From: Halobacillus hunanensis
GTDB taxonomy: Bacteria > Bacillota > Bacilli > Bacillales > Halobacillaceae
Reading direction: 5' to 3'
Assembly: GCF_900166655.1 (NCBI RefSeq)
Contig: NZ_FVZB01000006.1
Coordinates: 496,001-560,000 of the forward strand
DNA: 64,000 nucleotides
Shown here: in pieces, positions 54,649 to 64,000 of the stretch
How positions within the stretch are numbered: the stretch's first letter is position 1
How the letters are laid out: every line of letters begins with the position of its first letter
Translations under genes and position numbers: made by a program
Notes under the pieces: generated by a model
What the model saw: the letters and a program-made list of their open reading frames with translations, nothing else
Database searches by the model: none
Told to the model about the DNA's origin: nothing

Positions 54649-55278
54649 ATGAATCTCTTTGGAAGCCAGTTATATCGAATCATGGAATGGATTACGCGGT
54701 TCGCTTTTTTACAAGTGTTATGGATCGTATTCACTGTTTTGGGATTAGGAGTTTTTGGTCTATTCCCAGCTACAACCGCCGCATTTTCCATTATGCGAAA
54801 TTGGATTTTAGGTAACCCAGACACGAGTACTCTTAAATCGTTTACTCACTATTTCAAAGCAGAATTTTGGAAAAGTAACCGGTTAGGAATCTTTGTCACG
54901 ATGATTATTTTTTTAATCTGTTTAAACATCTACTACATTCAGTGGAGCAGTACCTTTACTTGGACATACATTCCCTTATTCTCTTTCATGCTGATTTCCC
55001 TGCTATGGCTCATGTATTTATTTCCTGTATTTGTTCACTTTGAGCTCCCAATCTTCCAATCTTTGAAAAACGCTTTTCTTATTATGCTGATCAGCCCTGT
55101 ACAAAGCTTGTGGATGGTACTATCTCTCATCTCTTTTGCTGTTATTGTAAGATACCTGCCAGCGCTAGGCTTCATTTTTGGAATCAGCAGTTATTCATTC
55201 ATAACAATGTGGCTCAGTCTCCATACGTTTCGTAAAGTCGACCACATTAAGGCTGCACGAAATTCAAATGGTTCTTAA
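54649..55278 (+). CDS. DUF624/YesL family membrane protein
   Basis: Encodes 209 residues from ATG 54649; GGAG lies twelve bases upstream, a little far. Six membrane helices are visible. The YesL-type start LYRIMEWITRFAFLQVLWIV and GLFPATTAAFSIMRNW are characteristic. Such proteins are regularly encoded with CUT1 oligosaccharide ABC importers, as here, where the importer genes converge on it. The function is unknown, perhaps as an accessory to sugar uptake. Confidence 0.8.
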   Translation: MNLFGSQLYRIMEWITRFAFLQVLWIVFTVLGLGVFGLFPATTAAFSIMRNWILGNPDTSTLKSFTHYFKAEFWKSNRLGIFVTMIIFLICLNIYYIQWSSTFTWTYIPLFSFMLISLLWLMYLFPVFVHFELPIFQSLKNAFLIMLISPVQSLWMVLSLISFAVIVRYLPALGFIFGISSYSFITMWLSLHTFRKVDHIKAARNSNGS

Positions 55279-55289
55279 TTAACAGCGGA

Positions 55290-56111
55290 TTATCCTTTTA
55301 CAGCACTAGAGGAGATTCCTTCAACCACTTTATTACTAAAGAAAATAAAAGCGATCAGGATAGGCAGTAAACTAATGATCAGCGTTGCGCCAATGGCTCC
55401 CCAATCTGTCATATATTGCCCAATGAAGTTCTGGATTCCAACTGTAAGTGTTTTATATTTATCTGAACTAATAAAGGTATTCACAAACACAAATTCGTTC
55501 CAGTTATAAATCATATTAATAATAACAATCGTGGAGAGAACTGGTGTAGTCATCGGCAAAATTATCCGGAAAAACATTCTGTGGATCGAACAACCATCAA
55601 TAATGGCCGCTTCTTCAATTTCCCGTGGCAGCGTATAGTAAAAGCCGAGCAGAATCATCATCGTAATCGGCAAGTTATACCCTGTATAAGTAATGACAAT
55701 CGACCACGGATTATCGATCAAATTCACGTTTAAAAACATGCTGAACAACGGGATGATTGCGGAATGAATCGGAATCATTAACCCAACCATAAACAAACCG
55801 AGCACTAATTTGTTCAGCTTCCACTGCATCCTGGTTATCGCATAGGTAGCCATACTGGCAAACAAGGCTGTGAAAATGATCGCTACAGCAGTAATCCAGA
55901 CACTATTAAAGAAATAGGTACCGATTCCCCCTTCCCACACTTTCAAGTAGTTTTCCCATTCCCACTCTTTCGGCAAGGCAAAAGGCGCTCCTGCGAATAT
56001 TTGCTGATTGCTCTTCAAAGAGAACAGAAATAGCCAGACGATCGGCAGAATTTGAAAGACGGCAACTGCACCGAGACATAAATAAAGAATGATATACCCT
56101 AAGCGATTCAT
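55290..56111 (-). CDS. ABC sugar importer permease (MalG type)
   Basis: A 273-residue permease with six membrane helices. The EAA loop reads EIEEAAIIDGCSIHRMFFRI, with the following PMTTPVLSTI, as in CUT1 MalG/LacG proteins. GGAGGGG precedes the ATG. It follows the partner permease by 15 bases. The membrane half of a beta-xyloside or xylo-oligosaccharide importer, judged by the neighbouring xylosidase. Its ATPase is not in the window; in this class a shared MsmX-type ATPase is usual. Confidence 0.9.
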   Translation of the reverse strand: MNRLGYIILYLCLGAVAVFQILPIVWLFLFSLKSNQQIFAGAPFALPKEWEWENYLKVWEGGIGTYFFNSVWITAVAIIFTALFASMATYAITRMQWKLNKLVLGLFMVGLMIPIHSAIIPLFSMFLNVNLIDNPWSIVITYTGYNLPITMMILLGFYYTLPREIEEAAIIDGCSIHRMFFRIILPMTTPVLSTIVIINMIYNWNEFVFVNTFISSDKYKTLTVGIQNFIGQYMTDWGAIGATLIISLLPILIAFIFFSNKVVEGISSSAVKG

Positions 56112-56126
56112 TGGTTTCCCCTCCTT

Positions 56127-57005
56127 CTAATACTGTACTTCTTCATCACTGGCGGTTAATCTTCGGATGATGATGGTCACGACTAACGTAATAATCAATA
56201 GCAGGAATCCAATAGCGCTTCCATACCCAAAATCATTCGTGCTAAAAGCAAGTTTATACATATACGAGGCCATTACTTCACTCGCGCCATTTGGTCCCCC
56301 ATTGGTCATGACATAAATAAGGTCAAAATATTTCAGTGAACCAACAATAGCAAGTACAATCGTTACTTTTACAACTCCCATAATCAGTGGCAATTTAATT
56401 TTATAAGCGATCTGAAAAGGGGTAGCCCCATCTATTTTTGCTGCTTCAATGAGCGAGTTCGGAATATTTTTTAAAGCTGCGTAGTAGATCAAAATATAAA
56501 AACCAGCGTATTGCCACAAGATTGGGATAAATATCGCATACAACACAATATCCGGGTTCGCCAGCCATATTGGAGGCTTCTCCACTCCAAGAAACATCAG
56601 AAATTGATTTAATATCCCATTCGTAGGGTTAAAGACTTTAATCCACAACTGGGCAATAGCCACAGATGACAGAAGCATGGGAATCAGGTAAATCTTCCTC
56701 AATAAGTCGGCTCCTTTAATTTTAGAAGCCAGAATCATAGATACGGCCAGGTAGACAACCAGGCTTAACGTCGAGAAAATGGCTAATAAAAACGAATGGT
56801 AAGCACTGTCCCAAAACTTCTTATCTTGTACTGCTTGAATATAATTCTCCAAACCTATAAATTTCATGGCGCCTATGCCGTTCCACTCCATCAGTCCATA
56901 ATATGCGGTTAAAATAATTGGAATAAAGATCAGAATGCCGACTAACAATAACGCCGGGAGAATATAGATCGTAATCATCCATTTGTTAGACATAACTTTA
57001 TTCAT
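56127..57005 (-). CDS. ABC sugar importer permease (MalF type)
   Basis: Encodes 292 residues from ATG 57005 with GGGGGGA six bases upstream; the frame to 57077 is too long. Six helices are seen. The EAA loop is SLIEAAKIDGATPFQIAYKI, and the UgpA/MalF-type N-terminus is WMITIYILPALLLVGILIF. It pairs with the second permease just downstream and the binding protein upstream. Confidence 0.9.
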   Translation of the reverse strand: MNKVMSNKWMITIYILPALLLVGILIFIPIILTAYYGLMEWNGIGAMKFIGLENYIQAVQDKKFWDSAYHSFLLAIFSTLSLVVYLAVSMILASKIKGADLLRKIYLIPMLLSSVAIAQLWIKVFNPTNGILNQFLMFLGVEKPPIWLANPDIVLYAIFIPILWQYAGFYILIYYAALKNIPNSLIEAAKIDGATPFQIAYKIKLPLIMGVVKVTIVLAIVGSLKYFDLIYVMTNGGPNGASEVMASYMYKLAFSTNDFGYGSAIGFLLLIITLVVTIIIRRLTASDEEVQY

Positions 57006-57085
57006 GATGCGTCCCCCCTTTAAGGAAAGAAAAGGATAAACCATAAATAGGTTATCCTCTTCTTTCTCGTTTTTCATACAATCCT

Positions 57086-58375
57086 TTACTTCGATAATGC
57101 TTCTTCATGAGCTTCTGTAAATTGCTCTGGGGTGACTTCCCCTCCGAACAGCGCCTGGATCTGATTCAAATGAACTTGAGCTGCATCCGAACTCATTTGC
57201 ACATCAGCATAAAGTGTCAAATTGCTCGCATTATTCAAATCGTTTAAGACGTTTACATACATCTGCGGTAATTCCATGGATTCTGTATCTACTTTAGTTG
57301 CCGGAATCACACCTGCATCTTTTACAGATTTTTCTCCCCATTCTTTAATAAAGAAGGAAACAAACTCCTTCGCCTCTGCTTTTACATCAGAGTTTTCAGC
57401 TACGAACATACCAACACCAGGACCGCCTACGTAGCTGTTCTTGTCCCCTTTTCCATTTACAGTCGGGAACTTAAAGTAGCCCACGGAATCTCTAAATTCT
57501 TGCGGCACTTCTTCATTGGTTGTATAGTTTGGCAAATCCCAGGTTGCGATGAGGTACATAGCGGCCTGTTCATTCATAAACATGCTTTTCGCTTCCTGGT
57601 CAGAAATTCCGTTAAATCCACGAATAAAAGCACCCATGTCTACAAGCTCCTGAACTTTTTCTGCTGCTTTAATAAGGGAAGGATCTTCAAACGAACCACC
57701 ACCGCTGATCGCTTCTGTCAAAACTTCAGCTCCGCCAATTCGATCCGCAAAGTACATGTACCACATGGACCCTGTCCATCTGTCTTTATTTCCAAGTGCA
57801 ATTGGAGCTACATCGTTTTCTTTTAAGGTCTTAACCACATTTTTAAGTTCTTCATAGGTTTCCGGTGCCTCTAACCCATACTTCTCAAAAATAGCTTTAT
57901 TATAGAAAATATTGGCAATATTCAACTCGAGAGGAAGTCCATATGTGGACCCATCAACGGCATAAGGTTCTGTTGTACCAGAAACGAAGGACCCAGCTAA
58001 TTCCCCTTCTAGAACGTCGTCTAATGGAGCAAATTTATTTCCTTCCACATATGGCTTTAAGTATCCTGCCGCCCAGGTCATCCCGACATCCGGCAATTCG
58101 TCAGACGTGGCTAAAACTTTAATTTTGTTTTTATACTGCTCATTACTCAACACTTCTACGTCAACTGTTACCCCTTCGTTTTGGCTTTCAAAGTCGGCAA
58201 CAATGTCACTTACAATTTTGTTATGTTTGGCAGAGCTTCCTTCAGGCCACAGATGCATAAACTCAATCGTTTTTTCCCCTGAGGCAGAATTGCTCTCCTC
58301 CGCCCCACTACATCCAACCATCGCCAGCAACATAAGGGCGAGTGCCAAAAATAGTGTAACCGCTTTCTTATTCAT
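57086..58375 (-). CDS. ABC sugar-binding lipoprotein (xyloside/oligoxyloside type)
   Basis: Encodes 429 residues from ATG 58375 with GGAGGGG upstream. The signal peptide has lipobox LAMVGC. The CUT1 family-1 solute-binding domain starts IEFMHLWPEGSSAKHNKIVS and includes YGLPLELNIANIFYNKAIFE. It is the first gene of the importer operon and directly controlled by the XylR operator at 58448-58474, which points to xylose-containing sugars. Confidence 0.88.
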   Translation of the reverse strand: MNKKAVTLFLALALMLLAMVGCSGAEESNSASGEKTIEFMHLWPEGSSAKHNKIVSDIVADFESQNEGVTVDVEVLSNEQYKNKIKVLATSDELPDVGMTWAAGYLKPYVEGNKFAPLDDVLEGELAGSFVSGTTEPYAVDGSTYGLPLELNIANIFYNKAIFEKYGLEAPETYEELKNVVKTLKENDVAPIALGNKDRWTGSMWYMYFADRIGGAEVLTEAISGGGSFEDPSLIKAAEKVQELVDMGAFIRGFNGISDQEAKSMFMNEQAAMYLIATWDLPNYTTNEEVPQEFRDSVGYFKFPTVNGKGDKNSYVGGPGVGMFVAENSDVKAEAKEFVSFFIKEWGEKSVKDAGVIPATKVDTESMELPQMYVNVLNDLNNASNLTLYADVQMSSDAAQVHLNQIQALFGGEVTPEQFTEAHEEALSK

Positions 58376-58431
58376 GTGTACTTCCCCTCCTATAATTTTC
58401 TTACGTGACATCCCAAGTGATGTTTAATAAA

Positions 58432-58490
58432 AGATTAGCAGGTTTAACTTTGTTTGTCCAGTGGATAAACAAAGATTACCGTGATACAAT
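58432..58490. promoter_or_regulatory. Divergent xyl promoters with XylR operator
   Basis: CTTTGTTT...AAACAAAG arms with inner GTCC/GGAT (58448-58474) form a 27-base XylR-type inverted repeat. On the minus strand TGGACA (58455-58460), 17 bases and TAATCT (58432-58437) form the importer promoter, with its -35 inside the operator. On the plus strand an extended -10 TGATACAAT ends at 58490 and drives xylR1. XylR would repress both without xylose. Confidence 0.75.
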
Positions 58491-58519
58491 GTAAAAAAAG
58501 AATGAAAGTGAATGATGAT

Positions 58520-59710
58520 ATGGAAAAGCGGACATGGAATCAATTTACAATTAAAAACGGAAATAAATCACTAGTGTTAGAAACGATCATCAAGCACTCC
58601 CCGATCTCTCGCGCAGACATCGCTAACAACACCGGCCTTAATAAAGGAACCGTCTCTTCACAAGTCATTGAACTGTTGCAAGAGGAATTAATTTATGAAC
58701 GGGGACCTGGCCAATCCAGTGGTGGAAGAAGACCCGTTATGCTGCACTTTAATCAAAAAGCAGGTTATTCGATCGGAATCGATATTGGTGTTAATTACAT
58801 TCTCGGAATCTTGACAGACTTAGAAGGTAATATTTGCGGTGAAAGTTCACTTCCGCTCCACAACCTTGAGTTTGCCAATATTATCAACCAATTATTAGGG
58901 ATTATCGACTCACTTGTCGCAGCTGCTCCCCCAAGCCGCTACGGTATTGTCGGGATCGGCATAGGTGTTCCAGGGTCCGTCAGCAAATGCGGCCAAATTC
59001 TGCTGGCCCCTAATTTAGGTTGGAAAGAATTTGACCTGAAAAGTTTGCTGGAAGAAAAGTACGATTGTCCTATCATAATCGAAAATGAGGCAAATGCAGG
59101 TGCATATGGAGAAAAGACATTTGGCTCCGGCAGAAATGAAAGTGACATCGTTTACATCAGTGTGGGGGTTGGGATCGGTGTGGGATTGATTCTTAATGAT
59201 CAGCTGTATCGAGGCACAAATGGTTTTGCAGGAGAAATGGGACATATGACGATTGAAGTTAATGGAACCACTTGCCGATGCGGCAATGAAGGATGCTGGG
59301 AGCTATATGCTTCCGAGCAAGCATTGAAAAGCTATTCACAGCAATTGAACATTTCAAGTGAGCTTGATGAACTTGACAAGATAATTGAACTGGCTGAAGA
59401 AGGCTGTGAAACGGCGATTGCAGCGTTTCAAACACTGGGGGAGTATTTAGGTACCGGCATTATTAACATCATTAATTCATTTAATCCTAAACAGGTGATC
59501 ATCGGCAATCGAATAGCGAAGGCTAAGAAATGGATTGAACAACCCCTTCGAAGCAAGACGACAAACAATTCACTGTGGTTTCAGCAAAATGATCTGGAAA
59601 TTGATTTTTCAAAGCTAACAACACACTCCACTGCTTTAGGAGTGTCAGCCTTTGTCTTTGAAGGATTTTTAAAGTCAAATATCCCCACCAGCGTGCCTGT
59701 AAACAACTAA
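58520..59710 (+). CDS. xylR: Xylose repressor XylR (first paralogue)
   Basis: About 396 residues from ATG 58520; starts at 58481 and 58502 lie too close to the transcript start implied by the -10. The winged helix SRADIANNTGLNKGTVSSQV is at residues 30-49, followed by the ROK domain (GIDIGVNYILGILTDLEGN, IENEANAGAYGEKTFG) with the zinc motif CRCGNEGCWE. It closely resembles Bacillus XylR. It shares a transcript with the GH43 gene 24 bases downstream and faces the importer operon across the operator. Confidence 0.92.
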   Translation: MEKRTWNQFTIKNGNKSLVLETIIKHSPISRADIANNTGLNKGTVSSQVIELLQEELIYERGPGQSSGGRRPVMLHFNQKAGYSIGIDIGVNYILGILTDLEGNICGESSLPLHNLEFANIINQLLGIIDSLVAAAPPSRYGIVGIGIGVPGSVSKCGQILLAPNLGWKEFDLKSLLEEKYDCPIIIENEANAGAYGEKTFGSGRNESDIVYISVGVGIGVGLILNDQLYRGTNGFAGEMGHMTIEVNGTTCRCGNEGCWELYASEQALKSYSQQLNISSELDELDKIIELAEEGCETAIAAFQTLGEYLGTGIINIINSFNPKQVIIGNRIAKAKKWIEQPLRSKTTNNSLWFQQNDLEIDFSKLTTHSTALGVSAFVFEGFLKSNIPTSVPVNN

Positions 59711-59734
59711 CGTTTAATAAAAGGAGAGGTGTAC

Positions 59735-61351
59735 ATGTCTAACATTCAAAATCCAATTTTAACTGGCTTCAACCCAGATCCAAGTATTTGCCGTGCAGGA
59801 GAAGATTATTACATTGCCGTGTCTACCTTTGAATGGTTCCCAGGCGTAGGGATCTATCATTCCAAGGACTTAAAAAATTGGCGCTTAGCTGCCCGCCCTT
59901 TAAATCGCGTAAACCAATTGGACATGAAAGGAAACCCGGATTCCGGCGGGGTATGGGCTCCGGCATTATCGTACCATGACGGGCAATTCTGGCTGATTTA
60001 CACAGATGTTAAAGTCGTTGATGGTCAGTGGAAGGATTCCCATAATTATCTCGTCACCTGTAATGAAATTGAAGGAGAGTGGTCTGATCCCATATATTTG
60101 AACAGTTCCGGCTTTGATCCTTCCCTTTTTCATGATAGCGATGGACGTAAATACTTAGTCAATATGGTTTGGGACCACCGCGTCGCTCACCATAACTTCT
60201 ATGGCATAAGCTTGCAAGAGTACAGCCATACAGAACAAAAATTAATTGGCAAGGCAAAAATTATTTTTAAAGGAACAGACGTTAAACTCACCGAAGCGCC
60301 ACATTTGTATAAGATGAATGGCTATTATTACTTATTAACGGCTGAGGGCGGGACTAAGTTTGACCACCAAGCTACTTTGGCACGTTCTCGTCAACTCGAA
60401 GGTCCTTATGAAATACACCCGGATAACCCATTGATCACCACATGGCCTTATCCGCGCAACCCCTTACAAAAAGCAGGCCACGCCTCAATTGTCCATACTC
60501 ATACGGACGAGTGGTTTCTTGTACATTTAACAGGCCGACCTCTGCCGAAAGAAACGGACGCTCTATTAGATCCACGTGGTTACTGTCCATTGGGCCGGGA
60601 AACAGCTATTCAGCGGTTGGAATGGAGGAAAGACTGGCCTTATGTGGTTGGTGGCAATCAGCCTTCTTCTGCCATTGAAGGTCCTATGATAGAGGAAACA
60701 AAGTGGGAACCAGACTATAAGGAGAAAGAAGATTTTGATTCGAGGAAACTGAATGACCATTTTCAATCATTGAGAATCCCTCTTAATCACACGATAGCTT
60801 CTTTAACTGAGCGTCCAGGTCATTTAAGAATATACGGAAAAGAGTCGCTAACTTCTTTGTTTACCCAGGCCTTTATAGCACGCAGGTGGCAGCACTTTCA
60901 ATTTTCTGCAGAAACAAAGCTCGCTTTTGAGCCGAATACCTTTCAACAGGCTGCGGGCCTCGTAAACTATTACAATACGAAAAATTGGACAGCTTTCCAA
61001 ATCACATGGGATGAGGAGTTAAACTCGCGAATTCTAGACTTAACAGTTTGTGATAACTTTACATTCAGCCAGCCCCTTGCGAACAAAATTAAAATTCCGA
61101 ATGATACGGAATACGTTTATCTAAAAGTAGATGCACAGACATCAACTTATAAGTACTCTTATTCTTTTGATGGTGAATCGTGGCATGAGACTCCTGTCAC
61201 GTTTGAATCCTATAAACTATCTGATGATTATATCGAAGGCGGCGGATTCTTTACCGGAGCATTTGTTGGGATGCAATGCCAGGACACTTCCGGACAGAAT
61301 CAGTACGCAGACTTCGACTATTTCAGTTACAAAGGTCATGAAGAATCCTAA
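59735..61351 (+). CDS. xynB: GH43 beta-xylosidase
   Basis: Encodes 538 residues from ATG 59735 with GGAGAGG upstream. The five-bladed propeller carries catalytic base Asp15 (NPDPS), pKa modulator Asp128 (SGFDPS) and acid Glu187 (KLTEAPH), the same positions as in Geobacillus XynB3. The C-terminal beta-sandwich (from about 330) includes [11 protein letters not shown]. No signal peptide, so it acts on imported xylo-oligosaccharides in the cytoplasm. It forms an operon with xylR1 and ends in a clear terminator. Confidence 0.94.
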   Translation: MSNIQNPILTGFNPDPSICRAGEDYYIAVSTFEWFPGVGIYHSKDLKNWRLAARPLNRVNQLDMKGNPDSGGVWAPALSYHDGQFWLIYTDVKVVDGQWKDSHNYLVTCNEIEGEWSDPIYLNSSGFDPSLFHDSDGRKYLVNMVWDHRVAHHNFYGISLQEYSHTEQKLIGKAKIIFKGTDVKLTEAPHLYKMNGYYYLLTAEGGTKFDHQATLARSRQLEGPYEIHPDNPLITTWPYPRNPLQKAGHASIVHTHTDEWFLVHLTGRPLPKETDALLDPRGYCPLGRETAIQRLEWRKDWPYVVGGNQPSSAIEGPMIEETKWEPDYKEKEDFDSRKLNDHFQSLRIPLNHTIASLTERPGHLRIYGKESLTSLFTQAFIARRWQHFQFSAETKLAFEPNTFQQAAGLVNYYNTKNWTAFQITWDEELNSRILDLTVCDNFTFSQPLANKIKIPNDTEYVYLKVDAQTSTYKYSYSFDGESWHETPVTFESYKLSDDYIEGGGFFTGAFVGMQCQDTSGQNQYADFDYFSYKGHEES

Positions 61352-61370
61352 CTTTATTTCTCCCATTAAC

Positions 61371-61406
61371 AAAACCTCAAACCTGTTAGCTGGTTTGAGG
61401 TTTTTT
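61371..61406 (+). terminator. Terminator of the xylR-xynB operon
   Basis: AAAACCTCAAACC (61371-61383) pairs with GGTTTGAGGTTTT (61392-61404), followed by T. Confidence 0.9.
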
Positions 61407-61463
61407 CCTTATGATTAACCAAATGACCATAGGGGAAAGCTGTGCTAAGTTACCAAGGGTATG

Positions 61464-61472
61464 TGATACAAT
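61464..61472 (+). promoter_or_regulatory. Extended -10 of the second xylR gene
   Basis: TGATACAAT (61464-61472) is identical to the extended -10 of xylR1. A weak -35 (GCTAAG) lies 17 bases upstream. No XylR-type operator was seen here. Confidence 0.4.
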
Positions 61473-61518
61473 GAACTTATAAACAATCGGTACAGCGAGA
61501 TTGGAGGAATAGGAATAC

Positions 61519-62676
61519 ATGTCTTCATATCAGCAATCTATTAAATCCCAGAATAAGAAACAAATACTTCAATTGATTATCGACCATGCCCCGATCTCCC
61601 GCTCAGCTATAGCTAAACAACTAGGCATGGCTAAGGGGACTGTTTCCTCGCTTTCGACAGAGTTAATTGGAAGCGAAATCATCTATGAATATGGACCAGG
61701 GTCTTCAAGTGGCGGAAGAAGGCCGCTCATGCTTCTATTTAACGAAAAAGCCGGATATTCGATCGGCATCGATGTCGGGGTAAATTACATTATGGGGATT
61801 CTGACAAATTTAAGGGGAGAAAAAATAGCCGAACAAAAACAAACGATTTCAGTACATGACTTTGATTACATGCTCCCACTCATTATCCAATCGATCCAAA
61901 AGCTAATCGATGCTTCTCCCCCTTCTCCTTATGGAATCATTGGAGTCGGGGTCGGTGTCCCAGGAATTGTGAATCATCAAGGCTCGATTCTGTTCGCACC
62001 AAACTTGGGATGGGAACAGGTGGATCTGCAAGAAGAGCTCGAAAATGCATTTGATGTCCCTGTAACAATTGAAAATGAGGCGAATGCAGGGGCATATGGT
62101 GAAAAGAAACATAACTCTTCCTCCCACCTTTCCGATAACCTCGTTTATGTGAGTGCGGGAATTGGAATCGGTGCAGGGGTAATCATCAATGGGGAGATTT
62201 ACCGGGGAGAAAAAGGTTATTCTGGAGAATTTGGGCATATGATGATCGACATGAATGGTCGAAAATGTTCTTGTGGGAGTGTGGGGTGCTGGGAAATGTA
62301 TGCCTCAGAAAAAGCGCTCTTGTTAGAAGCAGAAAAGGTGCTTGACTCAGCTGAAGGGCTTAGTCTCGAATCACTTATAGATCAGGCGGAAATCAACCCC
62401 AAAGTGACTTCCCTATTTACTGAAATTGGTGACTGCCTTGGTTCAGGAATTAGCAGTATTCTAAACGTGTTTAATCCCCAAAAGGTAGTAATCGGCAATC
62501 GTTTAGCCCTGGCTGAACCATTACTTAGCGAACCTGTTAAGGCGGCGATTGACCGTCACACTTTGAATTTTCATAAGGAGCAAGCAGAGATACTATTCTC
62601 TTCCTTAACACCGTACTCCACATCTTTAGGAGCCTCCCATTTTGTAACAGAGAGATTTATCGCAACGAATTTCTAA
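61519..62676 (+). CDS. XylR-type ROK repressor (second paralogue)
   Basis: A 385-residue protein, starting at ATG 61519 with GGAGG upstream. It closely parallels xylR1: winged helix SRSAIAKQLGMAKGTVSSLS, GIDVGVNYIMGILTNLRGE, IENEANAGAYGEKKHN and the zinc motif CSCGSVGCWE. It is separated from xylR1 by the GH43 gene and faces the symporter gene downstream. Two XylR-type proteins in one locus imply separate control of importer/xylosidase and xylose symporter/xylAB, or a recent duplication. Confidence 0.88.
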   Translation: MSSYQQSIKSQNKKQILQLIIDHAPISRSAIAKQLGMAKGTVSSLSTELIGSEIIYEYGPGSSSGGRRPLMLLFNEKAGYSIGIDVGVNYIMGILTNLRGEKIAEQKQTISVHDFDYMLPLIIQSIQKLIDASPPSPYGIIGVGVGVPGIVNHQGSILFAPNLGWEQVDLQEELENAFDVPVTIENEANAGAYGEKKHNSSSHLSDNLVYVSAGIGIGAGVIINGEIYRGEKGYSGEFGHMMIDMNGRKCSCGSVGCWEMYASEKALLLEAEKVLDSAEGLSLESLIDQAEINPKVTSLFTEIGDCLGSGISSILNVFNPQKVVIGNRLALAEPLLSEPVKAAIDRHTLNFHKEQAEILFSSLTPYSTSLGASHFVTERFIATNF

Positions 62677-62678
62677 TA

Positions 62679-62710
62679 AAGCCGTTCTCCCAAAAGAGAA
62701 CGGCTTCTGT
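62679..62710. terminator. Bidirectional terminator
   Basis: AAGCCGTTCTC (62679-62689) pairs with GAGAACGGCTT (62696-62706), followed by CTGTTTT, between the converging xylR2 and symporter genes. Confidence 0.8.
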
Positions 62711-62711
62711 T

Positions 62712-64000
62712 TTAATGCGCTGAGGATCGCTCCATTTCCTCTTTGGAGCTGTCCTTTAGTCTCATCTCTAACTGTTCCAAAGATTTCCCTCTTGTTTCCG
62801 GAACGAACTTCCAAACAAAGAATGCTGATAGGATACTCATCACCCCGTAAAATGTATACGTTAATCCACCGCTGAACTCCATCATCATCGGATACGTAGA
62901 AGAAACCAAGTAGTTCGCAGCCCATTGCGCAGCCACAGCAATGGCAACAGCTTGGCCGCGAATTTTATTTGGAAAAATCTCTGAAATGAGCACCCAAACG
63001 ATCGGTCCCCATGACATCATGAAAGAAGCCGTGTACACAATGATAAAGATAAGCGTTGCGATGCCTATTGCATTGGCATAAGCCATTCCCGCTACACCAA
63101 ACATGCCAACCGTCATACCGATCGAACCAATAATAAGCAATGGCTTACGACCGAATTTATCGACGGTTAGAATTGCGATTATGGTGAAAATGACGTTCAC
63201 CAGCCCCATTATAATTGTTTGGAACATTGAGGCATCACGACCAGCCCCCATACTTTCGAAAATTCTTGGTGCATAGTATAAAGCTACATTAATTCCAACA
63301 AATTGTTGGAAGACAGATAACAAAATTCCAATTACCACGATAGGAACCCCGAAAGAGAATAACTTCCCTCTTTTTCCCTCGTCAAACGATTGGTTGATCT
63401 CTGATAAAGTAGCTTTAGCCCTCGCTTGATTATAAATTTTACCTAAAATTTTCAAAGCCTCGTCATTTTGGTTTTGAGAAGCCAAATATCTGGGCGTTTC
63501 AGGAACCGCAAATAACAGAACAAGAAACAATAAAGCAGGGATCGCTTCAGAGGCAAACATATACCTCCACCCTACTTCGTTAATCCATTCTGCAGATTGA
63601 CCTCTGGCAATCCCCCAATTGACAAAATAAACAACGAGCATACCGAAAATAATGGCAAACTGATTAAGAGACACCAATCTGCCTCTTATATGGGAGGGTG
63701 CAATCTCTCCTATATACATCGGTGATACAGCCGATGCAAGCCCCACACCAATTCCACCAATGATTCGGTACACATTAAACATAAATAGCAAAGCAAAACT
63801 AGGCTCCCCAAACGAAAAGAACAACCATTCTGGATAAGCAGACCCCAATGCTGAAATTGAAAATAAAATGGCAGCTATGATTAACGTATATTTGCGTCCA
63901 AACTTAGTCGATAATGCTCCAGAAATGAACCCTCCGATAATACACCCAATCAAAGCACTGGAAACAGTTAAACCATGGACAAATGAACTTAAACTCAAAC
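62712..64000 (-). CDS. Xylose/sugar:H+ symporter, MFS (partial, N-terminus beyond window)
   Basis: About 428 residues of an MFS sugar porter. VSSALIGCIIGG, YRIIGGIGVGLASAVSPMYI, PSHIRGRLVSLNQFAII, PETPRYL, QQFVGINVALYYAPRIFE and PETRGKSLEQLE are sugar-porter signatures and match XylE especially well. The usual first helix (GGLLFGYD) is missing because the gene runs off the right edge. It ends just before the terminator shared with xylR2. Probable xylose uptake by proton (or sodium) symport. Confidence 0.88.
   Translation of the reverse strand, partial: LSLSSFVHGLTVSSALIGCIIGGFISGALSTKFGRKYTLIIAAILFSISALGSAYPEWLFFSFGEPSFALLFMFNVYRIIGGIGVGLASAVSPMYIGEIAPSHIRGRLVSLNQFAIIFGMLVVYFVNWGIARGQSAEWINEVGWRYMFASEAIPALLFLVLLFAVPETPRYLASQNQNDEALKILGKIYNQARAKATLSEINQSFDEGKRGKLFSFGVPIVVIGILLSVFQQFVGINVALYYAPRIFESMGAGRDASMFQTIIMGLVNVIFTIIAILTVDKFGRKPLLIIGSIGMTVGMFGVAGMAYANAIGIATLIFIIVYTASFMMSWGPIVWVLISEIFPNKIRGQAVAIAVAAQWAANYLVSSTYPMMMEFSGGLTYTFYGVMSILSAFFVWKFVPETRGKSLEQLEMRLKDSSKEEMERSSAH

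Noticed and set aside
1-64000. tRNA, rRNA, riboswitch or T-box elements
   Set aside because: No sequence with their conserved cores was recognised on either strand by eye; a covariance-model search would be needed to exclude them fully.

Overview
The window looks like chromosome of a low-to-moderate GC, spore-former-type Bacillota, most probably a Bacillaceae member of the halophilic Halobacillus/Virgibacillus kind. This rests on Bacillus-like Shine-Dalgarno sequences (GGAGG, with many GTG and TTG starts), the B. subtilis-like blocks yoaS-yozG-yoaT, putB-putC-putR and csbB/gtcA/yfhO, cre-type boxes and ROK/XylR regulators. No rRNA, tRNA, CRISPR array, prophage or transposase gene was seen. 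The genus is an inference, because nothing could be searched.

Layout. 1-7.3 kb (minus): a CoA-thioester degradation operon (acyl-CoA dehydrogenase, SDR, two MaoC-type hydratase subunits, second acyl-CoA dehydrogenase, second SDR, thiolase, TetR regulator) followed by a hotdog thioesterase that runs off the left edge. Matching operator-like palindromes lie at both ends. 7.4-8.0 kb: a membrane-anchored protein gene split by an in-frame amber codon. 8.2-17.4 kb (minus): an unusual operon of ROK repressor, iron/phosphonate-type ABC importer, argininosuccinate-lyase-like enzyme and a secreted PIG-L deacetylase. 17.4-20 kb: small genes, a frameshifted mini-gene, two 21-bp-period repeat arrays and putR. 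20-22.7 kb: proline catabolism (putB, putC). 22.9-28.1 kb: FtsX-type ABC exporter with its own two-component system. 28.5-32.8 kb: branched-chain-type ABC importer livKHMG in which a deletion has fused the end of livG to a livF remnant. 33.1-35.0 kb (plus): sugar kinase plus nucleoside hydrolase. 35.1-36.8 kb: yoaT, yozG, yoaS. 37.1-41.0 kb (plus): GT2, GtrA and YfhO proteins, probably cell-wall polymer glycosylation. 41.0-41.24 kb: a MITE-like repeat. 41.5-48.6 kb: M20 amidohydrolase, two unusual membrane proteins, a GAF/PucR regulator and an AbgT transporter. 49-51.6 kb: small membrane protein, aldose epimerase, aldo/keto reductase. 51.7-64 kb: a xylose/xyloside regulon (xylAB, DUF624 protein, ABC importer, xylR1-GH43 xylosidase, xylR2, and a xylose symporter cut by the right edge).

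How it works together. The right third is a coherent pentose system: oligoxylosides enter through the ABC importer, are cut by the GH43 enzyme, and xylose (also brought in by the symporter and possibly mutarotated by GalM) passes through XylA and XylB. The left and middle hold amino-acid, acyl-CoA and nucleoside scavenging modules. The two least understood modules are the ROK/ABC/lyase/PIG-L operon and the M20/DUF5058/AbgT cluster; both look like dedicated scavenging pathways whose substrates cannot be named from sequence alone. Start codons were reassigned wherever a good Shine-Dalgarno sequence pointed to an internal ATG, GTG or TTG.
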